Part shown: one piece after another, positions 42,313 through 49,574 of the stretch
How the letters are laid out: the number at the start of each line of letters is the position of its first letter
How positions within the stretch are numbered: the first letter of the stretch is position 1
Source: an uncultured Paracoccaceae bacterium
GTDB taxonomy: Bacteria; Pseudomonadota; Alphaproteobacteria; Rhodobacterales; Rhodobacteraceae
Length of the DNA stretch: 64,000 nucleotides
Direction: 5' to 3'
Assembly (NCBI GenBank): GCA_947494675.1
Contig: CANLVP010000003.1
Coordinates: 62,001-126,000 of the forward strand
Notes under the pieces: model-generated
Database searches by the model: none
Seen by the model: only the letters and a program-made list of their open reading frames with translations
What the model was told of the DNA's origin: nothing
Translations under genes and position numbers: made by a program

Positions 42313-42720
42313 CTAAACGAAATTAACCACCACGCGGCGGGTGTGGGGGGCATTGCGGTGCTCAAAAACATAGATGCCCTGCCATGTGCCCAGCATCATT
42401 CGCCCATCCTGCACCGGGATCGAGAGCGAGGTGGGCAGCATCGCCGCCTTGATATGGGCGGGCATATCATCGGGGCCTTCGTAGGTGTGGGTGAGGTAGG
42501 ACATCGACGGATCCGTCGTCGGCGGGACGAGGCGCGCAAAGAAGTTTTGCAGATCGGTCTGCACTTCGGGATCGGCGTTTTCCTGGATCAACAGACTGGC
42601 AGAGGTGTGCTGGATCAACAAGGTCAGCAGCCCGTCACCCTGCCCTTTGATCAGGGCCGCGACGTCTGCTGTGATCTCATAAAGGCCGGGGCCGCGTGTT
42701 GGGAGGGACACAATCTGCAT
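42313..42720 (-). CDS. YjbQ/UPF0047-family protein (secondary thiamine-phosphate synthase type)
   Basis: A 135-residue YjbQ-family protein. The motifs GLLTLLIQHTSASLLIQENADPEV and GTWQGIYVFEHR are diagnostic; the conserved His and Asp/Glu may bind metal. Family members have weak thiamine-phosphate synthase activity, but their main role is unsettled. It is a single-gene unit upstream, in the reading direction, of the nrdR-ribD genes. Confidence 0.9.
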   Translation of the reverse strand: MQIVSLPTRGPGLYEITADVAALIKGQGDGLLTLLIQHTSASLLIQENADPEVQTDLQNFFARLVPPTTDPSMSYLTHTYEGPDDMPAHIKAAMLPTSLSIPVQDGRMMLGTWQGIYVFEHRNAPHTRRVVVNFV

Positions 42721-42750
42721 GGGATGCAGCCTGCCCCGGCCTATGGGGGG

Positions 42751-42948
42751 TTAGCAAGTGGCGTTGCCCGTGAGTGGCAGATCAAGGAGGGCGGCCAATT
42801 GCTCCGTCGGGGTCAGCGTGCAGGTCTCTGACGGCTGCGACAAGCTAGTGTTCACCGTGCTGTCGGGCGCGGTCGAATAGGCCATTGCAGGCGGAGCCAG
42901 CGAAATCGTAAGGGCAGCGACGGTTGTTGTGACTGTGATGCGGGTCAT
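42751..42948 (-). CDS. Small secreted protein, unknown
   Basis: A 65-residue frame with an apparent signal peptide (VAALTISLAPPAMA-YS) and a mature part of about 42 residues containing two cysteines (ETCTL and the NATC terminus) that could form a disulfide. AAAGGA lies seven bases before the ATG. No family is recognised; a real small exported protein is plausible. Confidence 0.5.
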   Translation of the reverse strand: MTRITVTTTVAALTISLAPPAMAYSTAPDSTVNTSLSQPSETCTLTPTEQLAALLDLPLTGNATC

Positions 42949-43131
42949 GGGTTTGTCCTTTCGCTATCTTATCTGGGCCGCTTTGCCTTTTTGCACAAGC
43001 GGGTTGAAACACACCGCCAATGTTCGTGAACGCACAGCACATTCTTGGTGAAGAATGTTTCAGCCCTTGGCAGCGCGATCTGCGCCGCTACCATTGCGGC
43101 ATCACACACACCCAACAGAGAGGATGACGCC

Positions 43132-44019
43132 ATGGAGCGCCTGACAGCCAAGGATTTTGACCCCAAACTTCTGGAACTTTATGACTTCTATGCACATGGG
43201 ATGATCACCAAGCGTGAGTTTCTGGACCGTGCAGCCAAGTTCACCGTCGGCGGCTTGACCGCCGCAGGTGTGCTGGGCCTGATGTCGCCGAATTATGCGC
43301 TGGCCGAGCAGGTGTCGTTCAACGACCCGGACATTGTGCCCGAATACATCATGTATCCGTCCCCCAATGGCCATGGCGAAGTGCGCGGCTATATGGTCAA
43401 GCCTGCCGAAGGTGAAGGCCCCTGGCCTGCCGTTGTTGTGGTGCACGAAAACCGTGGCCTGAACCCCTATATCGAAGATGTCGCGCGGCGCTTGGCCAAG
43501 GCCGGGTTCCTTGCGCTGGCGCCTGATGGTCTGACCTCTGTCGGTGGATATCCGGGCAATGATGCCGAAGGGCGCGAGTTGCAGCGGACCGTGGATGGCA
43601 CCAAGCTGATGAACGATATGTTTGCGGCTGTGGAATATCTGATGACTGCCGAAGGATCGACCGGGAACGTCGGAATCACCGGCTTCTGCTATGGCGGCGG
43701 TGTCGCCAACGCCGCAGCTGTCGCCTACCCCGAGTTGAAAGCGGCGGTGCCCTACTACGGCCGTCAGGCTGCGGCAGAGGATGTGCCAAAGATCCAGGCA
43801 CCATTGTTGCTGCATTATGGTGAGCTGGACGAGCGCGTGAACGCAGGCTGGCCCGATTATGAGGCCGCGCTGCAGGCCAATGACAAAGTCTATGAGGCCT
43901 ACATCTACGAAGGTGCCAACCACGGTTTCCACAACGACAGCACCCCGCGCTATGACGAGGCGATGGCAGACCTGTCATGGGAACGCACGCTGGCGCATTT
44001 CCGGACGCATTTGGTGTAA
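43132..44019 (+). CDS. Dienelactone hydrolase family protein, Tat-like N-terminus
   Basis: A 295-residue alpha/beta hydrolase. The Cys-Asp-His triad fits Cys186 (GFCYGGG), Asp233 (GELDERV) and His264 (GANHGFH), with the ENRG motif of dienelactone hydrolases near 106. The N-terminus contains KREFLDRAAKFTVGGLTAAGVLGLM, resembling a Tat-type signal with KR in place of RR. The start at 43132 has AGAGAGGA upstream. Substrates may be lactones or esters in the periplasm; the actual one is unknown. Confidence 0.87.
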   Translation: MERLTAKDFDPKLLELYDFYAHGMITKREFLDRAAKFTVGGLTAAGVLGLMSPNYALAEQVSFNDPDIVPEYIMYPSPNGHGEVRGYMVKPAEGEGPWPAVVVVHENRGLNPYIEDVARRLAKAGFLALAPDGLTSVGGYPGNDAEGRELQRTVDGTKLMNDMFAAVEYLMTAEGSTGNVGITGFCYGGGVANAAAVAYPELKAAVPYYGRQAAAEDVPKIQAPLLLHYGELDERVNAGWPDYEAALQANDKVYEAYIYEGANHGFHNDSTPRYDEAMADLSWERTLAHFRTHLV

Positions 44020-44029
44020 GAACAGGTTG

Positions 44030-44050
44030 GGGTGGGCAGATTGCCCACCC
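44030..44050. terminator. Perfect 9-bp inverted repeat between convergent genes
   Basis: gggtgggca and tgcccaccc around the loop gat, with a following tacg. It separates the convergent hydrolase and HlyU-family genes and probably terminates both. Confidence 0.6.
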
Positions 44051-44057
44051 TACGCCG

Positions 44058-44333
44058 CTAGTCGAACAACCAGCGGGCTTGCTCGTCGATGACCTGTTTG
44101 GCTTTCGACAGTGAGGCGTCTTCGGCGTCGCCCTTGTCGTTGAGGGTGTCGGCGCGGATCAGCTGGTGCACTTTGGTTTCGCCGTCCACGTCCTTTTCGA
44201 TGCGGGCGGCGATGCGGTAGGTTTTCCCCTCTTGGATCGGGGCGACGTAGATGCGGTGGTCTTTGTAGTCGATGGCCTCAGGCTCTACTTCGGTCGTCTC
44301 GGTTTTCCCGAACAGTTTTGAAAATAGCGACAT
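44058..44333 (-). CDS. HlyU-family protein
   Basis: A 91-residue protein matching the HlyU family: MSLFSKLFGK start, IDYKDHRIYVAPIQEGKTYRIAARIEK core and LIRADTL...KAKQVIDE end. HlyU regulates virulence genes in Vibrio; in roseobacters its target is unknown. It lies in the same orientation behind the secreted-protein and rpoD genes. Confidence 0.85.
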   Translation of the reverse strand: MSLFSKLFGKTETTEVEPEAIDYKDHRIYVAPIQEGKTYRIAARIEKDVDGETKVHQLIRADTLNDKGDAEDASLSKAKQVIDEQARWLFD

Positions 44334-44342
44334 TCGCTTCCC

Positions 44343-44855
44343 CTAATTGCACTGCTGCCATGTGTGCGTTCCCCAGTCAAAGCAGCGTCCGGCTTCGGCC
44401 ATCGCCGCGTTGACGGCGTCTGTCCAATAGAATTCCACAGACCCCGGGTCACATTCAAGCGCGGCCAGCGTCTCTTCTCCGCGCGTCACGGTGACGCCAC
44501 CGCCCGTGGGGCGCTGGGGATCCTCATCTGTTTCATCGCTTGGGATACGGTCGAGCCAGCCATGCACCAGATAGACATGGCCGAGATTTTCAAAGCTGAC
44601 TTCTTCCCAGATCGTTCGCCCGACGCCCGGCCAAGGCGTGTAATTTACCTCGGTCACGTCGCGCGACAAAAGAAGTTCTGGCGACTTGTCCACAGCGCCA
44701 AAGGCGTAATGCAAAGTCCGTCCGTCAACACAGACCGATAGTCTTTTGGCCCCGTCCTGCATGGTGCAGGACAGGAAGGGTTCATCCAAAGGTTGGCAGT
44801 AGGCGTCAGCCGCCTGCGGCGCGGCCACCAAGAGCAGCGCCGCGACCCGGATCAC
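44343..44855 (-). CDS. Secreted cysteine-containing protein, unknown
   Basis: A 170-residue protein with a short signal peptide ([16 protein letters not shown]). The mature part has six cysteines (YCQPL, SCTMQ, VCVDG, ECDPG, RCFDW and QQCN), suggesting disulfides, and a Trp-rich C-terminus. No family is recognised. The GTG start overlaps the rpoD stop in GTGA, so it is coupled to rpoD translation. It is followed by the HlyU-family gene. Confidence 0.72.
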   Translation of the reverse strand: MIRVAALLLVAAPQAADAYCQPLDEPFLSCTMQDGAKRLSVCVDGRTLHYAFGAVDKSPELLLSRDVTEVNYTPWPGVGRTIWEEVSFENLGHVYLVHGWLDRIPSDETDEDPQRPTGGGVTVTRGEETLAALECDPGSVEFYWTDAVNAAMAEAGRCFDWGTHTWQQCN

Positions 44856-46831
44856 TGATCCAAGAAGCTGCGCAGCTTACGTGACCGGCTTGGGTGCTTG
44901 AGTTTACGCAGGGCCTTCGCTTCGATCTGGCGGATACGTTCGCGTGTGACGCTGAACTGCTGGCCAACCTCTTCGAGTGTGTGGTCGGTGTTCATGCCGA
45001 TGCCGAAACGCATGCGCAGCACGCGTTCTTCACGTGGAGTGAGCGAGGCGAGGACGCGGGTCGTGGTTTCCTTCAGGTTTTCCTGAATGGCGGAATCCAG
45101 CGGCAGGATCGCGTTCTTGTCTTCGATGAAGTCGCCCAATTGGCTGTCTTCTTCGTCGCCGATGGGTGTTTCCAGTGAGATCGGTTCCTTGGCGATTTTC
45201 ATCACCTTGCGGACCTTCTCAAGCGGCATCTGCAGCTTTTCGGCCAATTCTTCCGGCGTCGGTTCGCGGCCAATCTCGTGCAGCATCTGACGTCCGGTGC
45301 GGACCAATTTGTTGATCGTCTCGATCATGTGCACCGGAATACGGATCGTGCGGGCCTGATCGGCGATGGACCGGGTGATCGCCTGACGGATCCACCACGT
45401 GGCATAGGTCGAGAATTTATAGCCGCGACGATATTCGAATTTGTCCACGGCCTTCATTAGGCCGATGTTACCTTCTTGAATAAGATCAAGGAATTGCAGG
45501 CCACGGTTCGTGTACTTCTTGGCGATGGAGATCACCAAGCGCAGGTTCGCCTCGACCATTTCCTTCTTGGCCTGACGCGCCTCTTTTTCGCCCTTCTGGA
45601 CCTGCTGGACGATGCGGCGGAATTCGGTGATGTCCACGCCGACATACTGACCGACTTGCGCCATGTCGCCGCGCAGCTCTTCGATCTTGTCAGTCGATCT
45701 TTCAATCAGCATCTGCCAACCGCGACCGGACTTTTCAGAAATATCCTCGAGCCAGTTGGGGTCGAGTTCGCGACCACGATAGGCGTCGATAAATTCGCGG
45801 CGGTTGATGCGGGCCTGGTCGGCCAGTTTCACCATCGCAGAATCGATCTGCATGATGCGGCGGTTGATGCCGTACAGCTGATCGATCAGGGCCTCGATCC
45901 GGTTGTTGTGCAGGTGAAGCGAATTCACCAGTTCCACAATCTCGGAGCGTAGTTTCTGATACTTGCCTTCTGCCTTGTCACTGAACGACGAATCCTCATT
46001 CAGGGTGGCGGACATCCGGGCGTCCTGCATGTCAGACAGCAGGGCAAAGTCGCGGGCGATGACCTCAAGCGTTTCAAGAACGCGGGGTTTCAGCGCGGCT
46101 TCCATCGCGGCGAGCGACATGTTGGCCTGCTCTTCATCGTCGTCGTCATCGTCCTTGGCAATCGGGTTGCCGTCGGCGTCAAGCTCTTGCTTTTCTTCCT
46201 TTTTCTCACCTTCGGTCGTGGCGGCGGGGGCGACAACGGTTTCTTCGGTGTCGTCTTCACCCAGTTGGTTGCCAAAGGTGGTTTCAAGGTCAATCACATC
46301 GCGGAGCAGAATGTCCTCTGACAGCAATTCGTCCCGCCAGATGGTAATGGCTTGAAAGGTCAGTGGGCTTTCGCACAGCCCAAGGATCATCGTGTTGCGC
46401 CCCGCTTCGATCCGCTTGGCGATGGCGATCTCACCCTCGCGCGACAGCAGTTCGACACTGCCCATTTCGCGCAGATACATGCGCACAGGGTCGTCGGTGC
46501 GATCAAGCTTTTCGGTCTCGGCACCGGCCAGCGTCACATCGCGGCTTCCTGCCACGGTCGCCACCTCGGTCGAACCTTGCGGCTCTTCGGACTCCTCGGA
46601 TTCTTCTTCTTCCGTGACCTGAATGCCCATCTCGGAGAGCATCGACATCACATCCTCAATCTGGTCAGAGCTGACCTGATCGGGGGGCAAAACCGCGTTC
46701 AACTGATCGTAGGTGATGTAGCCACGCTCGCGGGCGTCGGCGATCATCTTTTTGACAGCGGCCTGGCTCATGTCGAGCGAGGCGTCGTCGGCGTCGCTGT
46801 CTTTGCGGTCGTCGTTATCTTTGGCGGCCAT
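44852..46831 (-). CDS. rpoD: RNA polymerase primary sigma factor (sigma-70)
   Basis: A 659-residue housekeeping sigma factor. Region 1.1 lies in the N-terminal 90 residues, region 1.2 at [21 protein letters not shown], then an insert with an acidic DDDDDDEE run, region 2 with [12 protein letters not shown]-like [16 protein letters not shown] and [14 protein letters not shown], region 3 and region 4 ending [18 protein letters not shown]. It follows dnaG on the same strand (156-base gap), as is usual. A GANTC cluster lies upstream. Confidence 0.97.
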   Translation of the reverse strand: MAAKDNDDRKDSDADDASLDMSQAAVKKMIADARERGYITYDQLNAVLPPDQVSSDQIEDVMSMLSEMGIQVTEEEESEESEEPQGSTEVATVAGSRDVTLAGAETEKLDRTDDPVRMYLREMGSVELLSREGEIAIAKRIEAGRNTMILGLCESPLTFQAITIWRDELLSEDILLRDVIDLETTFGNQLGEDDTEETVVAPAATTEGEKKEEKQELDADGNPIAKDDDDDDEEQANMSLAAMEAALKPRVLETLEVIARDFALLSDMQDARMSATLNEDSSFSDKAEGKYQKLRSEIVELVNSLHLHNNRIEALIDQLYGINRRIMQIDSAMVKLADQARINRREFIDAYRGRELDPNWLEDISEKSGRGWQMLIERSTDKIEELRGDMAQVGQYVGVDITEFRRIVQQVQKGEKEARQAKKEMVEANLRLVISIAKKYTNRGLQFLDLIQEGNIGLMKAVDKFEYRRGYKFSTYATWWIRQAITRSIADQARTIRIPVHMIETINKLVRTGRQMLHEIGREPTPEELAEKLQMPLEKVRKVMKIAKEPISLETPIGDEEDSQLGDFIEDKNAILPLDSAIQENLKETTTRVLASLTPREERVLRMRFGIGMNTDHTLEEVGQQFSVTRERIRQIEAKALRKLKHPSRSRKLRSFLDQ

Positions 46832-46866
46832 GATGGCTCCCTTGAAGATGAAACTGGTCCCGAAGT

Positions 46867-46916
46867 GATTCGGGTGATTCGGTTAAGATCGAATCAACGC
46901 GGGTTGCGCGTGATTC
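46867..46916. promoter_or_regulatory. Cluster of four GANTC (CcrM) sites upstream of rpoD
   Basis: GATTC or GAATC occurs at 46867, 46876, 46891 and 46912, within 50 bases in the dnaG-rpoD gap. CcrM methylates GANTC in alphaproteobacteria and can tune promoters through the cell cycle. Confidence 0.4.
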
Positions 46917-46987
46917 GCAACCACTTGGGCGCGGATTTTCAGGTGATGTGGCGAATGGTCCCGTTGGCTTGGGACATACATAGTGCG

Positions 46988-48943
46988 CTATTTCGACTTT
47001 TCAATTTTGATATTGGCCCAAATGGCGTCGCGGTGGTCACGGTCATCCTTTGAAAGCTTGGCGCCATTGTCGGCCACTTGGAAATCACCGTCGTCGGCTT
47101 TGCCTTCTGGCTTGATTGTCGTGTCCACAGCGCGGGCGGCGCGCGCCAGCCGCCAGGTCAGGTTTTCGTCGGTCTGGCCGCTGATCTCTTCCTCGCCCTC
47201 GCGGATCTCAGCGGGCTGGCTGCGGCGGGCGGCGAGTTTCGCAAATTCTTCGGTCAGGCACATGGTCGCAAGCTCCGCGTCCCCTGCCCTGCGGATCGAC
47301 GGGATCACGCTCAGGTGTTTTTGCCCCAGCAGCCCATCAACCGGTCCATCGCCAAGCGCGCCCCGGATCGCCGCCTGCACATCGGGCGCTTCGGCATGGC
47401 GCAAAAGCGCGTCGCGCAGCGCAAGGTGGTCATTATTCTGTGTGTCCAAGCGTTCGAGATCGCCCTCGAACTGCAGCACAACGCTGGGCGTCGCCAAGAG
47501 CGTGGCCAGAATAACGCTGATGCGCATGTCATCCTCTGCCGCGGCCCCGGTCCCGAGGGCCGAGGATTTGGAGGTGGCCGTGGGGCTCAGGTCCCGTTCC
47601 CATGCGCTTTGGTTCTTGCCCCATGCGGCCTGCCGTTTGCCCTTGGGGGCGGCGGCCTTGCGCGGACGAAAGAGCTCCCAGCGCATGTCCTTGATCGCTT
47701 GCCCATAGTGGCTGCGGATCGACGGATCCGCGATCAGTTTGATCTTGTCACGCAAGGCTTTGTCGAGGGCGGCTTTGCGTTCGGGGCTGTCAAAGGACTT
47801 GCCATCGGTTTCGCGCCGCCAGAGCAATTCGACCATCGGGATCGCGCCATCCAGCAGCTTTTGCATCGCCCCCCGGCCCTTGGATTTCAGCACATCATCG
47901 GGGTCCATCCCGTCGGGCATCAGGGCAAAGCGCAAGGATTGCCCGGCCTCCAGCAATGGCAGCGCGATGTCGATGGTGCGCATGGCAGCGCGCAGGCCAG
48001 CGGTGTCACCATCCAGCGCGATGATCGGCTCTGGCGCGATCCGCCACAGCATCCGCAAGTGATGCTCTGTCACGGCGGTGCCAAGGGGGGCAACGGTCGC
48101 CTCAAATCCCGCCTCGGACAGTGCGATCACGTCCATGTAGCCTTCGGCCACTACAAGCGGTTGGCCCTTGCCCGCCGCCTCGCGCGCCTTTTGGACGTTG
48201 TAAAGCGTGCGGGATTTGTCAAAGAGCGCGGTCTCGGGCGAGTTGTAGTATTTCGCGGGGTGGTTCGGGTCCATCGCCCGGCCACCAAAGGCAATCGGGC
48301 GGCCACGGCTGTCGTGGATCGGGAACATGATGCGTCCGCGGAAACGATCATAGGGTGATCCGCCACGGTCACTTTCGGCGGCAAGTCCAGCGTCCATCAC
48401 CAGCTTTTGCGCGACGCCTTTGCCCGTCAGATGCGCCAGAACGCCGCCCCGGTCCGGTGCAAAGCCGATGCCCCAGCGCGCCTGCGCCTCTGCATCCAGC
48501 CCACGTTGCACTAGATAGTCCCGCGCATCGCCCGCAACCGCCATATTCAGATTAAGGCGGAAGTGCTGGACGGCTTGTTCCATCACCTCGATCAGCTGCG
48601 TGCGCTCGTCAGCCTTTTGCTGGGCCTGCGGGTCGCGTTCAGGGATCGGCAGGCCCGCCTCGGCCGCGAGGATCTGGATCGCCTCCATAAAGCCGACGTT
48701 CTCGGTCTCGCGCACAAAGGAGATGGCGTCGCCTTTTGCGTGACAGCCAAAGCAGTAGTAAAACCCCTTGCGGTCATCGACATGAAAGCTGGCGGTTTTT
48801 TCCTGATGGAACGGGCATGGCGCCCACAGATCGCCCTTTCCGGGGTTTGATTTGCGGTTGTCCCACATCACCTTGCGGCCAACGACCTGCCCAAGGGACA
48901 GGCGGTCGCGCAGTTGATCAAGGAAACCGGGGGGCAAGCTCAT
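46988..48943 (-). CDS. dnaG: DNA primase
   Basis: A 651-residue primase. The N-terminal CHC2 zinc finger is seen in APCPFHQEK and YCFGCHAKGD (about residues 41-67), the TOPRIM catalytic core in VVAEGYMDVIAL and ALDGDTAGLRA (about 270-340), and the C-terminal domain binds DnaB helicase. It precedes rpoD in the usual macromolecular synthesis order; rpsU is not adjacent. Confidence 0.97.
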   Translation of the reverse strand: MSLPPGFLDQLRDRLSLGQVVGRKVMWDNRKSNPGKGDLWAPCPFHQEKTASFHVDDRKGFYYCFGCHAKGDAISFVRETENVGFMEAIQILAAEAGLPIPERDPQAQQKADERTQLIEVMEQAVQHFRLNLNMAVAGDARDYLVQRGLDAEAQARWGIGFAPDRGGVLAHLTGKGVAQKLVMDAGLAAESDRGGSPYDRFRGRIMFPIHDSRGRPIAFGGRAMDPNHPAKYYNSPETALFDKSRTLYNVQKAREAAGKGQPLVVAEGYMDVIALSEAGFEATVAPLGTAVTEHHLRMLWRIAPEPIIALDGDTAGLRAAMRTIDIALPLLEAGQSLRFALMPDGMDPDDVLKSKGRGAMQKLLDGAIPMVELLWRRETDGKSFDSPERKAALDKALRDKIKLIADPSIRSHYGQAIKDMRWELFRPRKAAAPKGKRQAAWGKNQSAWERDLSPTATSKSSALGTGAAAEDDMRISVILATLLATPSVVLQFEGDLERLDTQNNDHLALRDALLRHAEAPDVQAAIRGALGDGPVDGLLGQKHLSVIPSIRRAGDAELATMCLTEEFAKLAARRSQPAEIREGEEEISGQTDENLTWRLARAARAVDTTIKPEGKADDGDFQVADNGAKLSKDDRDHRDAIWANIKIEKSK

Positions 48944-48986
48944 GCCCCATTATCCGCCCCCCTCAGGTCAGAGTCGAGAGACCGCT

Positions 48987-49010
48987 GCTTTCTTTGATCC
49001 AAAAATATCC
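48987..49010 (+). repeat. Short intergenic repeat, copy 2
   Basis: gctttctttg followed by atcca and aaaatatcc; 19 of 24 bases match the copy at 10297-10320. On the minus strand it gives a GC-rich stretch followed by ATATTTTT, so it may act as a terminator for the sox operon. Confidence 0.5.
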
Positions 49011-49023
49011 CCGCCGGAGGCTG

Positions 49024-49044
49024 CGATGATGCGGCGCATCATCG
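49024..49044 (-). terminator. Hairpin behind the sox operon
   Basis: cgatgatgc and gcatcatcg form a perfect nine-base stem around a three-base loop, directly after the soxG stop. On the minus strand a GC-rich run and ATATTTTT follow about 15 bases later, suiting termination. Confidence 0.55.
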
Positions 49045-49046
49045 GA

Positions 49047-49574
49047 TCAGCGTCCGGCAAATAGCGTCGCGGCGCGGGTCAGCTCATGCACCAATGTGCC
49101 CGCCATTGACCGCATCACCATGATTTCAATGGTGTCCGGCCCGGTGCGCGTCACGCTTGCGGTCATGTGACCTACCAATGTGCGTGCGGTGTGCCCTGTC
49201 TTGAAGGTGCTTTGGCGCAAATCCACAGGCACCAGCCGTGCGAGCACGTCGACGACAACAGGGCCAGAGACGGAAACAACCGCCCAGGCATCAGACTGAT
49301 CCGTCACAGCAGCCTTTCCCGTCAAATCGGGCAGTGCGGGTGCGCGGACATAGAACACCCCCGGCCCGCCCCAAAGTGCATGCATCTCAGCGCCCGAGGT
49401 TGTCCGGTTTGGTTTTGGCAAGACGATGCCGAGGGCTGTTGCCACGGCTTTTTGCTGGCCCTTCAGCGGGGCGACGGACCACATCCGGGCAATGACCACC
49501 TCGGTCAGGGTCAAGCCGCCGGCCTCGCGCGGCAGCATGTCACCGCAGGGCGTTTGAGCAATCAGATTAACCAC
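49047..49574 (-). CDS. soxG: Sarcosine oxidase gamma subunit
   Basis: A 175-residue GcvT-like small subunit of heterotetrameric sarcosine oxidase. Segments such as TEVVIARMWSVAPLKGQ and AVTDQSDAWAVVSVSGPVV fit the family. GTG at 49574 is preferred: it overlaps the soxA stop (GTGGTTAA) and GGAGG lies eight bases upstream; the ATG at 49598 would include the Shine-Dalgarno itself. It is the last gene of the soxBDAG operon. Confidence 0.85.
   Translation of the reverse strand: MVNLIAQTPCGDMLPREAGGLTLTEVVIARMWSVAPLKGQQKAVATALGIVLPKPNRTTSGAEMHALWGGPGVFYVRAPALPDLTGKAAVTDQSDAWAVVSVSGPVVVDVLARLVPVDLRQSTFKTGHTARTLVGHMTASVTRTGPDTIEIMVMRSMAGTLVHELTRAATLFAGR

Noticed and set aside
47078-48358. 426-codon plus-strand ORF
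   Set aside because: Antisense to dnaG, whose CHC2 and TOPRIM motifs are clear; no motif in the ORF.
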